DNA from: Bacillota bacterium
Lineage (GTDB): Bacteria; Bacillota; Clostridia; Lachnospirales; Lachnospiraceae
Assembly (NCBI GenBank): GCA_023443225.1
Contig: JAEZVF010000012.1
Span: 1 to 43,589, forward strand
DNA length: 43,589 nt
Reading direction: 5' to 3'
A program made the translations under genes and the position numbers. Each line of letters begins with the position of its first letter. Position 1 is the stretch's first letter. Below, one piece after another: positions 24,232 through 31,219 of the stretch. The notes beneath the pieces were generated by a model. That model saw nothing but the letters and a program-made list of their open reading frames with translations, ran no database searches and was not told where the DNA came from.

Positions 24232-24858
24232 TTAAGAAATGTACTTAATCCCATATACTTTATGCTTATCTTCGAATTCTTCTTTGCCTATGCTATGTGC
24301 CTCTTGGTGATGAACACGACAAAGACAAATTTTACGGTTTTTACTATCGTTGAATATTTTTCTGTCTTGTCCCATCCCAATTGCATCCCAGTGATGTATT
24401 TCTCCATATCTACCACAAACAGCACACTTTTTATTCTTGATACAGGCATATAGGTAATGGTTAATATCATCCGTCCTGTTAATTCCCAAGTCGTCAAGGA
24501 TAATGCCATTTTCCAATGCGAAATCCATTAAATAATTTATGTATCCTCTAGCCGTGTCCATGGAGCAATCACTAAGGCTGAATTTTTCTCCACCGGATTG
24601 CGCTATATATCTGAACTTCATTTCTTCTTTCAGATATTCTGGGTAATCCCCAACGTGCCTTGCTATGTCCGCTATAGTTGCATATGCCTTTTTACGTTGC
24701 TCTGCCGATATTGTTCTACCATCATTAAGCCAAATACCGCAACTATTAATATGTTTTTCCAAAATAGGCTCTTTGAGGTTTACACCATCGATATGTATTT
24801 GTAATGCTGTGCCCTTGTCAGTAAGTTTATAGGCTGTGATTTTTGCAAGCTCATACAT
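24232..24858 (-). CDS. HNHc-family nuclease (recombination-associated)
   Basis: This 208-residue protein starts at ATG 24858, eight bases after GGAG; a GTG three codons upstream abuts that ribosome site. The C-terminal half is an HNH-type module: CAVCGRYGEIHHWD, then KICLCRVHHQEAHS, with metal-binding His and Cys pairs. The N-terminal part (LTDKGTALQIHIDG) matches the phage HNHc_6 proteins that replace an NinB/Orf-type function next to recombination genes. It probably cuts or processes recombination intermediates. It is 15 bp from the ATPase gene. Confidence 0.75.
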   Translation of the reverse strand: MYELAKITAYKLTDKGTALQIHIDGVNLKEPILEKHINSCGIWLNDGRTISAEQRKKAYATIADIARHVGDYPEYLKEEMKFRYIAQSGGEKFSLSDCSMDTARGYINYLMDFALENGIILDDLGINRTDDINHYLYACIKNKKCAVCGRYGEIHHWDAIGMGQDRKIFNDSKNRKICLCRVHHQEAHSIGKEEFEDKHKVYGIKYIS

Positions 24859-24873
24859 AGTTATCACTCCAAA

Positions 24874-26427
24874 CTAAAGCAGGTATCCGTCTACTAGTTC
24901 GTCAATATTGCAATCAGTTTTACTACTCCAGACATCCCAGAAATCAATTGTTCTTGACAGTGGTCTTTCTTTTGCAAGATCAACTTTGATTTTCATAGGA
25001 ATAGGAACCGCATCCCCAATTATCAAAACTTCTCCTGGATTAAACATTGTTACCGAATCAATAATCTTGTCATCTCCATCTGGGAGCATACCCTTAATCA
25101 TACTTTTATCGTTTTCATTATTCAGTTTCGAAACGATGAAATTAGCACATTGAGCAATAATTGTCTTATTTAACTCTGACGGTCTTTGCGTTGCCGGGAG
25201 AAGTGTAATCCCAAACTTTCTACCCTCTTTTGCGATATCTTCAAACACTTCTACCATTCTTCGTTGGCTTGCTGAAAGTTGAAAACTATTAGGTATATAT
25301 ACGTGGGCTTCATCACAAACTAGTGTAATTGGTCTAATTTTGTTATTATCCTGTAGTCGCTGAATGTCAAAAACCATTCTTGTGATAACGCCAATAATCG
25401 GTAGCGCTACATCGTGCGGTATATCAGACAAATCAATATTTTTAACCGGTTTATCATTTCCAAGTATTGCGTTTACAACATGATGTAAATATTCTTGGCC
25501 GTATTCTGCAAATAGGAAATCATATCTACTGTCGTTCATTCTGTCTTTTAAGATATTGATTGTACTTGTTAATTTGCCGTTGTATTCGCCTTTTACCGTC
25601 TTTGCCATCCCTGCCTTATCACCAGTCTTATAAAATTCACCCGTGGCGACATCTTCATTATCAAGACGCTGCATTTCATCTATCAACTTTGAGTAATCAA
25701 AATACATGGGTTTGTTTTCTTTTCCATCGGTACAAACCGCGTAATAACATTTTCTTAATGCTGTCATTACGGTTGTTGCGGTTTCCTCTTTAATTCTCAA
25801 TATGTTGTTAACAATGTCATTAAATCCAAATAACCATATTGGGAAAGGAAATTCTTCACCTATTTTGATATTAGAAGCATATGATAGTTTGCTGTATTCT
25901 CCGTGTATATCAAAGACTACAATGTTCGCTCCTGGAAGTTTTGAAGTCTCTTCTAATACCTTTGCAACCGTCTCCGACTTTCCGGAACCAGTATTCCCAA
26001 CAATACAGGCATGCCGTTGATATAATTTGTTGCCATTTACAAGAGCATGAAAATCATACGCAACATATTTTCCAATACTGAAGCTTTCACTCGCCTGTGT
26101 AGATAGCATGCCCGAAAACGCTCCTGCATCGATCCTGGATATATTTACGTTGGTTGTAGGGTATAAATCTATTGCCTTAACAAAACGTTCCCCTTTAAGA
26201 CTCCCTATAATCGAACACTCAATCGTTTTTATTCCAGTTAGGTCTCCAATGTAATCCTCTTCACCGATGCTTCCTGAATTGTCCGTATCTGTAAGTCCTA
26301 TAACCATAGCCACGAGGTTTACGTTTTTGTCATACACCGACAGAAGATCATTAATCCTAATATCGCTAAATTCTGATTGATTAGTCCTGATCTGGATGCT
26401 GTCGCTTAATATTTTCACAAGTTTCAT
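24874..26427 (-). CDS. HerA-like hexameric ATPase
   Basis: This 517-residue protein has an N-terminal beta barrel (1-120) like the HAS barrel. Walker A is GNTGSGKS (144-151), followed by the HerA hallmark VVFDIHGEYS (170-179), Walker B TLVCDEAH (D372, E373), and the PATQRPSELN segment with the conserved Gln-Arg. These are features of the HerA/FtsK-type DNA translocases (DUF87). In archaea HerA works with the NurA nuclease; here the neighbour is a PD-(D/E)XK nuclease. Such an ATPase is unusual in a phage recombination module. Confidence 0.85.
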   Translation of the reverse strand: MKLVKILSDSIQIRTNQSEFSDIRINDLLSVYDKNVNLVAMVIGLTDTDNSGSIGEEDYIGDLTGIKTIECSIIGSLKGERFVKAIDLYPTTNVNISRIDAGAFSGMLSTQASESFSIGKYVAYDFHALVNGNKLYQRHACIVGNTGSGKSETVAKVLEETSKLPGANIVVFDIHGEYSKLSYASNIKIGEEFPFPIWLFGFNDIVNNILRIKEETATTVMTALRKCYYAVCTDGKENKPMYFDYSKLIDEMQRLDNEDVATGEFYKTGDKAGMAKTVKGEYNGKLTSTINILKDRMNDSRYDFLFAEYGQEYLHHVVNAILGNDKPVKNIDLSDIPHDVALPIIGVITRMVFDIQRLQDNNKIRPITLVCDEAHVYIPNSFQLSASQRRMVEVFEDIAKEGRKFGITLLPATQRPSELNKTIIAQCANFIVSKLNNENDKSMIKGMLPDGDDKIIDSVTMFNPGEVLIIGDAVPIPMKIKVDLAKERPLSRTIDFWDVWSSKTDCNIDELVDGYLL

Positions 26428-26428
26428 C

Positions 26429-27166
26429 TTAACCCTCCAATAATTCTCTGTAATTTCTTATAGATGCCGTTTTTATAGATTTGCAATATTCACATTTGCC
26501 GCAGTGCGCTGGTGGCACTATTCCTAATTTAACATCATTGTAATGAGCGACATTTTGACGAATTTCTTCGAGTGCGTAATCTAAATCCGATTGAGTTATC
26601 TGAAAAATATCATAATCAGTAACGCGTTCCTTTGTCGCTATTGCTAAGTAAAACGGAAGTGTCTTTCCTGTATCAAGTGCTACGCCTTTTTGATAAATAG
26701 CACCCTGCAGATCATATCTCCACGCAGGAACTGACTTGAAATTAGCAACTACCTTTAAATCAGTGATACAGATATCTTTAACATAGCTATCCATTTTGAT
26801 TTTCCACTTGGTGTCAAACAACTCAAATGTGATTATCTTCTGCTTTTCACCGTTCATGAATTTCATAAACGAAGGATCGTTTTTTACCCTGCCTATAATT
26901 TCATTGGCTTTTTTAAAATCACTTCGCAACTCATTTTTTCTTGTAAATATTTCTGGATTCTCCTCCATGAACTCTAGCATCCTGCCTTCAAAGTAAGCAT
27001 CTACAAATGAACCAATAAGCAAAGGTCTTGTCATTTGTTGTTTATAAATACCACTGATTTTAGCCATAGCCATGCCTTCACATTTCATAAAATCCTTGTA
27101 TTGGGATACTGAAAAATATTCAACGCTCGCTTCTCTACTGAAATAATTCTCATTTGTTATTATCAT
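26429..27166 (-). CDS. PD-(D/E)XK nuclease (phage RecE-like / DUF3799-like)
   Basis: This 245-residue protein starts at ATG 27166 (MIITNENYFSREASVEYFSV), eight bases after GAGGA and inside the end of recT. The catalytic core is KMDSYVKDICITDLKVV, with D and D-x-K in the expected spacing. The C-terminus has CGKCEYC, usual in this group. It probably chews double-stranded ends so that RecT can coat the single strand. It overlaps recT by 17 bp and lies 1 bp from the HerA-like gene. Confidence 0.85.
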   Translation of the reverse strand: MIITNENYFSREASVEYFSVSQYKDFMKCEGMAMAKISGIYKQQMTRPLLIGSFVDAYFEGRMLEFMEENPEIFTRKNELRSDFKKANEIIGRVKNDPSFMKFMNGEKQKIITFELFDTKWKIKMDSYVKDICITDLKVVANFKSVPAWRYDLQGAIYQKGVALDTGKTLPFYLAIATKERVTDYDIFQITQSDLDYALEEIRQNVAHYNDVKLGIVPPAHCGKCEYCKSIKTASIRNYRELLEG

Positions 27167-27986
27167 TTTCGTTTTCCTCATTTTCCTTTGATGCAAAAGG
27201 GTCTTCTACTTCTGACTTTTCATTCTCTGGATTATCTACGTAGCTATCATTTCCATCCTCGTCATACACTTTCTGATCGTCTTGGATTGCTCTCTGCATT
27301 TCAATGCTTAAAACTCCCCACCTGCTAAGCAGAAGCTTTAATACCGTCTTTTTCGCCATGGTATCAAAGTCAGTACTCCACTTACTAGCTGTCCATCCTT
27401 TTTCAAGATCTTTTTTAAAACTTTGAGAGTAAGTAGTAGCATGTACTCTTACTTCGTCAACTGTCATAAAGTATTCTTTTCTAAATCCGGTCAAGAGTTT
27501 AAACCATGCATAGTAGCCTACTATTTTATCCTTTTCGCCTTTTTTGCGTTGCTCGCATTTGTCAAATTCCTTAACAAGCTGCATTTCACCGGTAATAGGG
27601 TTGTAGGAAAATAATTCGTCCTCGTAAACCTCTGAAACGTTCATGTTTTCATATGCACCTGAACGAATTGCTAATTGTACAAAACCCTTATACATCATCT
27701 GAAATTGAGCTTTAAATGTCTTACTCTTGTTATCCCAATAAGGCACCAATGCACTAAATCCTAAATTACTATCAATCGGTAAATCATATGTAGCAGCTAC
27801 TAAAGCACTCGACATAATGGAGTTAGCTTCACATTTTTGCAAAGAAGTATTACTACCGATTGCATTTGTGATTGAGGTCATAAACTGGGGCGCTTTATGC
27901 CCCAAGACCTCATTAAATTTATTTTTTACACTCTCTTGCGATAAGTAGCCTTTGACCTGTCCTAATACTGTTAATTCATTACCCAT
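27150..27986 (-). CDS. recT: RecT single-strand annealing protein
   Basis: This 278-residue protein is near the family's usual length. I start at ATG 27986 (MGNELTVLGQVKGYLSQESV) after GGAGGAAATGG. Typical RecT segments are CEANSIMSSALVAATYDLPI, then LGFSALVPYWD and FQMMYKGFVQLAIRSGAYEN. The C-terminus is acidic (NEENENDNNK). It anneals complementary strands during phage recombination, acting with the nuclease encoded next to it. Confidence 0.93.
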   Translation of the reverse strand: MGNELTVLGQVKGYLSQESVKNKFNEVLGHKAPQFMTSITNAIGSNTSLQKCEANSIMSSALVAATYDLPIDSNLGFSALVPYWDNKSKTFKAQFQMMYKGFVQLAIRSGAYENMNVSEVYEDELFSYNPITGEMQLVKEFDKCEQRKKGEKDKIVGYYAWFKLLTGFRKEYFMTVDEVRVHATTYSQSFKKDLEKGWTASKWSTDFDTMAKKTVLKLLLSRWGVLSIEMQRAIQDDQKVYDEDGNDSYVDNPENEKSEVEDPFASKENEENENDNNK

Positions 27987-28161
27987 TTCCCATTTCCTCC
28001 TCTTCAATCCAAAATTCTATGTATCTGATTCCTTTAAACTCACCGTCTTTATACTTGCCTTTCCTTACGGAATATCCACACATAGCTAGTTTACCTATCA
28101 CAAGTTCTATTTCTTCATTGGTGAGCGTTCCAGAAGGTATATGTATTTTGCGCCTTTTCAT
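27979..28161 (-). CDS. Small phage protein before recT (60 residues)
   Basis: The frame MKRRKIHIPSGTLTNEEIEL has the ribosome site GAGGAGGAATT and is coupled to the gene upstream by ATGA; its end overlaps recT by 8 bp. It is a small alpha/beta protein with an acidic C-terminus (IEEEEMGNG). The function is unknown. Confidence 0.55.
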   Translation of the reverse strand: MKRRKIHIPSGTLTNEEIELVIGKLAMCGYSVRKGKYKDGEFKGIRYIEFWIEEEEMGNG

Positions 28162-28292
28162 AATTCCTCCTCATAAAATGGCATGTCCTCGGGTTCCATT
28201 TCTTCCTCAATCACTTCTCGCCTATATCTCCGGTCAAGACGATCCTGTTCACATTCATATGATTCATAAGCCGAGTAATTATCCGGTATCAT
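28158..28292 (-). CDS. 44-residue acidic protein
   Basis: This short gene (MIPDNYSAYESYECEQDRLD) starts at ATG 28292 after GGAGGGATGAGAA. It is coupled on both sides by ATGA overlaps, which argues that it is real. It is rich in Glu, Asp, Arg and Tyr, with a helical middle. The function is unknown. Confidence 0.5.
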   Translation of the reverse strand: MIPDNYSAYESYECEQDRLDRRYRREVIEEEMEPEDMPFYEEEL

Positions 28293-28507
28293 TTCTCATC
28301 CCTCCGTAACAATCCATGTAGATAATTTTCTATTACCACCAGTTCTTGATTGACTGTGCATGAAATATTAAGATATGCCGATGCATTAAATTCTTCCGCC
28401 TTATGTTGAATCAGCACAATACGTTCATTGATGGTATATTCAATGTCGATTCCTCTTTCTCTAGCTTCCATGCACTGCCTAAGGATGTTTATAATTCTTT
28501 CTTTCAC
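28289..28507 (-). CDS. Small helical phage protein (72 residues)
   Basis: I start at GTG 28507 (MKERIINILRQCMEARERGI) because GGAGGGATGCAGA precedes it; the frame is open slightly further upstream. It has two helices and a beta hairpin with IEYTINERIVLIQH. The end overlaps the next gene by ATGA. The function is unknown. Confidence 0.5.
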   Translation of the reverse strand: MKERIINILRQCMEARERGIDIEYTINERIVLIQHKAEEFNASAYLNISCTVNQELVVIENYLHGLLRRDEK

Positions 28508-28531
28508 TCTGCATCCCTCCAATTCGTAGCG

Positions 28532-29062
28532 CTATTTTTTGATAAATAACTTACTAGCATCGATATTAGTTATAAGTGCAGTAGATTCTTGTTTGACCTC
28601 AATTTCAGATGTATCAAAGCCAAGGTTTTCAAGTATGATAATTCCGTCTTTTGTTGTATTAGCTTGACATAAAGCAATCAAGCTTTTGTATTCACGGTCG
28701 GTTTCTTCTATTTTCTTTTTATATCTGTTTTCTATCTTGGTTGCTTCCACCACTTCTATGTAATATCCTCTAAGATTGCTAATAGAAAGCTTATTAATTA
28801 ACTCATTAAAGTAAGAGAGCGGACAGCTGTATCTATTTCCAAAAGTAGCAAGTCCTAATTCTGTTACTGCTTTGGAAAGTTTTTCAGATTTAGAAGCAGT
28901 CGCAATAACTTCATTTTTTATTTCATTAAAATTATCTTCATAAGCTTCAAAGAAGGCATCTTTTGCTTTTTCTTGCAATTCCTTACTTTCATCATTGAGT
29001 TTATCAATAGCTTCCTGTTGCTTCTTCTCTAAAAACTTCTTAATTTGAATTTTATTTGCCAT
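28532..29062 (-). CDS. Coiled-coil phage protein
   Basis: This 176-residue protein begins MANKIQIKKFLEKKQQEAID. Residues 1-70 and 100-145 are Lys/Glu-rich heptad repeats; a short central part (GNRYSCPLSYFNELINKLSI) is less charged. It resembles the uncharacterised coiled-coil proteins in early operons of clostridial phages. The ribosome site is weak (GAGATAGGTG). Confidence 0.5.
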   Translation of the reverse strand: MANKIQIKKFLEKKQQEAIDKLNDESKELQEKAKDAFFEAYEDNFNEIKNEVIATASKSEKLSKAVTELGLATFGNRYSCPLSYFNELINKLSISNLRGYYIEVVEATKIENRYKKKIEETDREYKSLIALCQANTTKDGIIILENLGFDTSEIEVKQESTALITNIDASKLFIKK

Positions 29063-29081
29063 TTGACACCTATCTCTTTCT

Positions 29082-29096
29082 GCTGTATACTACAGC
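29082..29096. promoter_or_regulatory. Perfect 6-bp inverted repeat GCTGTA-TAC-TACAGC
   Basis: This short palindrome lies in the 85-bp gap before the coiled-coil gene and could be a protein-binding site. Nothing else in the window has the same arms. Confidence 0.25.
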
Positions 29097-29108
29097 TATC
29101 ATTATTTT

Positions 29109-29147
29109 TGTTGTTGGCTCGACCTATTCGCAGTAGGCTGGGCCTTT
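29109..29147 (+). terminator. Strong plus-strand terminator-like hairpin
   Basis: The 11-bp stem (with G-T pairs and one mismatch) formed by GGCTCGACCTA and TAGGCTGGGCC has a 7-nt loop and is followed by TTTTTAAT on the plus strand. No plus-strand gene precedes it here, so it may stop antisense transcripts. It starts with TGTTGTTGGCTCG, the reverse complement of a 13-mer in the 17123-17160 hairpin. Confidence 0.5.
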
Positions 29148-29357
29148 TTAATATAATTCTTCGTCCCTATCCAATCTCCAGCACGTATATACTGCGATAG
29201 CCATATAAGCGCAGGCTATTAATCCGGTTGCTACTCCTTTTACTGGTGATATTCGGTCACAATCAACTTGACTTACTCTGATACATACAAATGTAAAAGC
29301 TAGGGTAAAAGTTATGTAGATAAAGAGTTTGATACGGTCTTTGTGTTTCTTTTTCAA
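29148..29357 (-). CDS. Small two-span membrane protein
   Basis: This 69-residue protein starts at TTG 29357 after TAAGGAGGG. It has a basic N-terminus (MKKKHKDR), a first hydrophobic span at about 9-27 (KLFIYITFTLAFTFVC) and a second at about 43-59 (VATGLIACAYMAIAVY), then a charged end. It is probably a phage inner-membrane protein expressed early, perhaps for exclusion or host takeover; this is inferred from location and topology only. Confidence 0.55.
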   Translation of the reverse strand: MKKKHKDRIKLFIYITFTLAFTFVCIRVSQVDCDRISPVKGVATGLIACAYMAIAVYTCWRLDRDEELY

Positions 29358-29381
29358 GGCTTGTCCCTCCTTAGATAAATT

Positions 29382-29492
29382 TTAACTTTTATAACATGCG
29401 GTTTCCTTTGGTCTTTTACCATCACACACTTTACACCTGGTACATTTGTTTTTGCATTTATTGCAAGTACAAATACCACATTCTTGCTTCAT
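29382..29492 (-). CDS. 36-residue Cys-rich protein
   Basis: I start at ATG 29492, because GGGAGGGTAACAG precedes it and the upstream part of the frame is covered by another real gene (29506-29685). The peptide MKQECGICTCNKCKNKCTRC continues with a further Cys pair: eight cysteines in 36 residues. This resembles a compact metal-binding peptide. The function is unknown. Confidence 0.5.
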   Translation of the reverse strand: MKQECGICTCNKCKNKCTRCKVCDGKRPKETACYKS

Positions 29493-29505
29493 TCTGTTAC
29501 CCTCC

Positions 29506-29685
29506 CTATGCGTTTTTATATTGCCTTGCAAAATTTTGAGCAGTTGAATAGCTGTCAAATATATCAACCCAAATATCACAAGTTTTAGTTTGTATGTAGC
29601 TGTCTGTTTCATCTGGTTTTGCGTCACGGATTTTGACTATTATTTTCCCATTGTTATAGATTCTAGCTTCTACGGCATGCTTCAT
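29506..29685 (-). CDS. Small hypothetical protein (59 residues)
   Basis: This gene starts at ATG 29685 (MKHAVEARIYNNGKIIVKIR) after AGGAGGATAACAG. It looks like a compact beta-alpha fold (TCDIWVDIFDSYSTAQNFAR). Its start region is nearly identical to that of the next gene down (29492). The function is unknown. Confidence 0.55.
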   Translation of the reverse strand: MKHAVEARIYNNGKIIVKIRDAKPDETDSYIQTKTCDIWVDIFDSYSTAQNFARQYKNA

Positions 29686-29697
29686 TCTGTTATCCTC

Positions 29698-30435
29698 CTA
29701 TTTGTTTTTATCTCCTTTACCTAAAAACTTATTAATAAAATACTGTTGTCCTTTGCCAGTTACTTTTGAGGTTTTGGTTGTTACATTACAACCGTTTCCA
29801 TCTAGGTGAGTGCTTTCCTTAATCTCGAATAATCCAAGTTCCATGGAGTATTGAGTTGGTGTGTTCCAATCAGATCCTTTTCGCTTGATTAAATAGCCTT
29901 TTTCTCTTAGCCATTCAAACAATCTACCACCACCGATATTAATACCGTTCTGCTTTAGCATTTTTGCAAGTTCACCAACTAAAATAGATGTCTTGCTTGC
30001 TGTTACTGCATTTGCAAAAATTACTTTAGGCTTGTCCTCTTCTGATTTGATAAGGAGCTGTGTATTGACCTCTTTTAAAGAATTGATTTGCTTTTCTGCC
30101 ATCTTTAAAGCTCTAGCGAAGATTTGTTCTGGGGTATTCCATGCTTTTTCAAGTTCGATAAAATATGTACGGCATTGTTTTCCTTTTTCGGTTCGCTGGA
30201 GCATACAGATTTCTTTTGCCATGTCGATGGATAACTTACAATCTACTATTTCTTGATGATTTTGGGGGTGTACCATTTGGTACGGGGTGTAATCTTTCGT
30301 TTCTTCGAATCCATAGCCAACCATTCTTTCGAACCATTTGGAAAAACGTTCTTCGATTCCTAATGCTTCATGTAAATCTCTTGCTGATACTGTTGGGTTT
30401 TCTTTTTCATAGTTAACTTTTAAAACTTCGTTCAA
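29698..30435 (-). CDS. Phage antirepressor (AntA/AntB plus KilA-C)
   Basis: This 245-residue protein starts at TTG 30435 after AAGGAGGAG. The N-terminal part (about 15-115) is an AntA/AntB domain with SARDLHEALGIEERFSKWFE. The C-terminal part from about 145 is a KilA-C domain with LVGELAKMLKQNGINIGGGR and LFEWLREKGYLIKR. Such proteins relieve repression by CI-type regulators during induction. The gene is the second one in the early leftward operon. Confidence 0.88.
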   Translation of the reverse strand: MNEVLKVNYEKENPTVSARDLHEALGIEERFSKWFERMVGYGFEETKDYTPYQMVHPQNHQEIVDCKLSIDMAKEICMLQRTEKGKQCRTYFIELEKAWNTPEQIFARALKMAEKQINSLKEVNTQLLIKSEEDKPKVIFANAVTASKTSILVGELAKMLKQNGINIGGGRLFEWLREKGYLIKRKGSDWNTPTQYSMELGLFEIKESTHLDGNGCNVTTKTSKVTGKGQQYFINKFLGKGDKNK

Positions 30436-30459
30436 TAAAACTCCTCCTTTATTCGCCTC

Positions 30460-30475
30460 GTTCTATATTTAGAAC
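30460..30475. promoter_or_regulatory. Operator copy 1 (16-bp palindrome)
   Basis: GTTCTA-TATT-TAGAAC is identical to the palindrome at 30764-30779. It lies just after the stop of the Cro-like gene and before the antirepressor, so the repressor or Cro could act on the downstream early genes as well as on the promoter. Confidence 0.6.
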
Positions 30476-30477
30476 GG

Positions 30478-30714
30478 TTAGGGTAAAAAAATATCGTCTA
30501 GCGTAAGAGCTGATTCTCTTGCCTTGGCACGCATTGTGTTGAAAGTCTTCTGTACTAGTAGCATTTCTGACCGCTTAATTTCTGTTTTTCCAGCTTCTTT
30601 TATACAATAGTTCGACGTGGTACACCCTAGAAGTGTTGCCATATCATCTTGTTTCAAGCCAAGAACTTCTCTCCAGTATCTTAGTTTATGTAATTTCTTT
30701 TCCGTCTTTACCAA
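30478..30714 (-). CDS. Cro-like XRE-family regulator
   Basis: This 78-residue protein starts at TTG 30714 after AAAGGAGATG. The helix-turn-helix is in WREVLGLKQDDMATLLGCTT, in the form found in clostridial phage Cro-type proteins. It faces the CI-type gene across the switch region, so it probably favours lytic growth. Binding to the 16-bp palindromes on both sides of it is inferred. Confidence 0.8.
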   Translation of the reverse strand: MVKTEKKLHKLRYWREVLGLKQDDMATLLGCTTSNYCIKEAGKTEIKRSEMLLVQKTFNTMRAKARESALTLDDIFLP

Positions 30715-30763
30715 ATTGGCATCTCCTTTCTGTCATAATAAGTAAAAAATAAGTATTAACTCG

Positions 30764-30779
30764 TTCTATATTTAGAACT
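30764..30779. promoter_or_regulatory. Operator copy 2 (16-bp palindrome)
   Basis: GTTCTATATTTAGAAC begins eight bases downstream of the -10 box of the leftward promoter, so a bound repressor would block its start point. A third, degenerate copy GTTTTGAATAAGAAAC lies at 30856-30871, just after the -10 box of the repressor promoter. Confidence 0.75.
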
Positions 30780-30786
30780 TAATTAA

Positions 30787-30815
30787 AATATACACCATTA
30801 TTTTAGTTGTGTCAA
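30787..30815 (-). promoter_or_regulatory. Leftward early promoter
   Basis: The -35 box TTGACA (perfect, 30810-30815) is followed by a 17-nt spacer and the -10 box TATATT (30787-30792) on the minus strand. It drives cro, the antirepressor and probably the whole early operon, and is overlapped downstream by operator copy 2. Confidence 0.8.
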
Positions 30816-30825
30816 TACTTTTCTG

Positions 30826-30854
30826 TTGCAAATTTAAAACAATTTTGTTATAAT
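30826..30854 (+). promoter_or_regulatory. Repressor/lysogeny promoter
   Basis: The -35 box TTGCAA (30826-30831) is followed by a 17-nt spacer and a perfect -10 box TATAAT (30849-30854). It points to the CI-type repressor and integrase. Its -35 box lies ten bases from that of the leftward promoter, so the two are back to back. Confidence 0.8.
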
Positions 30855-30899
30855 CGTTTTGAATAAGAAACGCACACATTAGAGAGGATATAAAATAAA

Positions 30900-31214
30900 A
30901 TGAATGAATTCAGCAACCGTTTAAAATTGTTAAGAGAAAAAAGTGGATTGTCACTGGGACAACTTGAAGAAAAAACAGGACTAGCAAAATCATTATTATG
31001 GAGATATGAAGCGGGTAAATCAGACCCGGGGTTATCCGCATTGATAACACTAGCCGAGTTTTTTGGGGTTACTCTTGACTGGATAGCGGGCAACGGGAAA
31101 ATTGACGAAGTTCAACACTCTAAAAAAGCATATACAAAAGCCGTCGACAAATGTATTTCAAAGGATATAGACCCAGAGGAGCTAGAACAACTAATAGACA
31201 TTATAAGGAGGTAG
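30900..31214 (+). CDS. CI-like XRE-family repressor
   Basis: This 104-residue protein has an N-terminal helix-turn-helix (SGLSLGQLEEKTGLAKSLLW, then YEAGKSDPGLSALITLAEFF, at about 18-58) and a short helical C-terminus. It lacks the peptidase domain of lambda CI, so induction probably works through the antirepressor rather than RecA-driven self-cleavage. The integrase follows after 5 bp. Confidence 0.85.
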   Translation: MNEFSNRLKLLREKSGLSLGQLEEKTGLAKSLLWRYEAGKSDPGLSALITLAEFFGVTLDWIAGNGKIDEVQHSKKAYTKAVDKCISKDIDPEELEQLIDIIRR

Positions 31215-31219
31215 TCACC

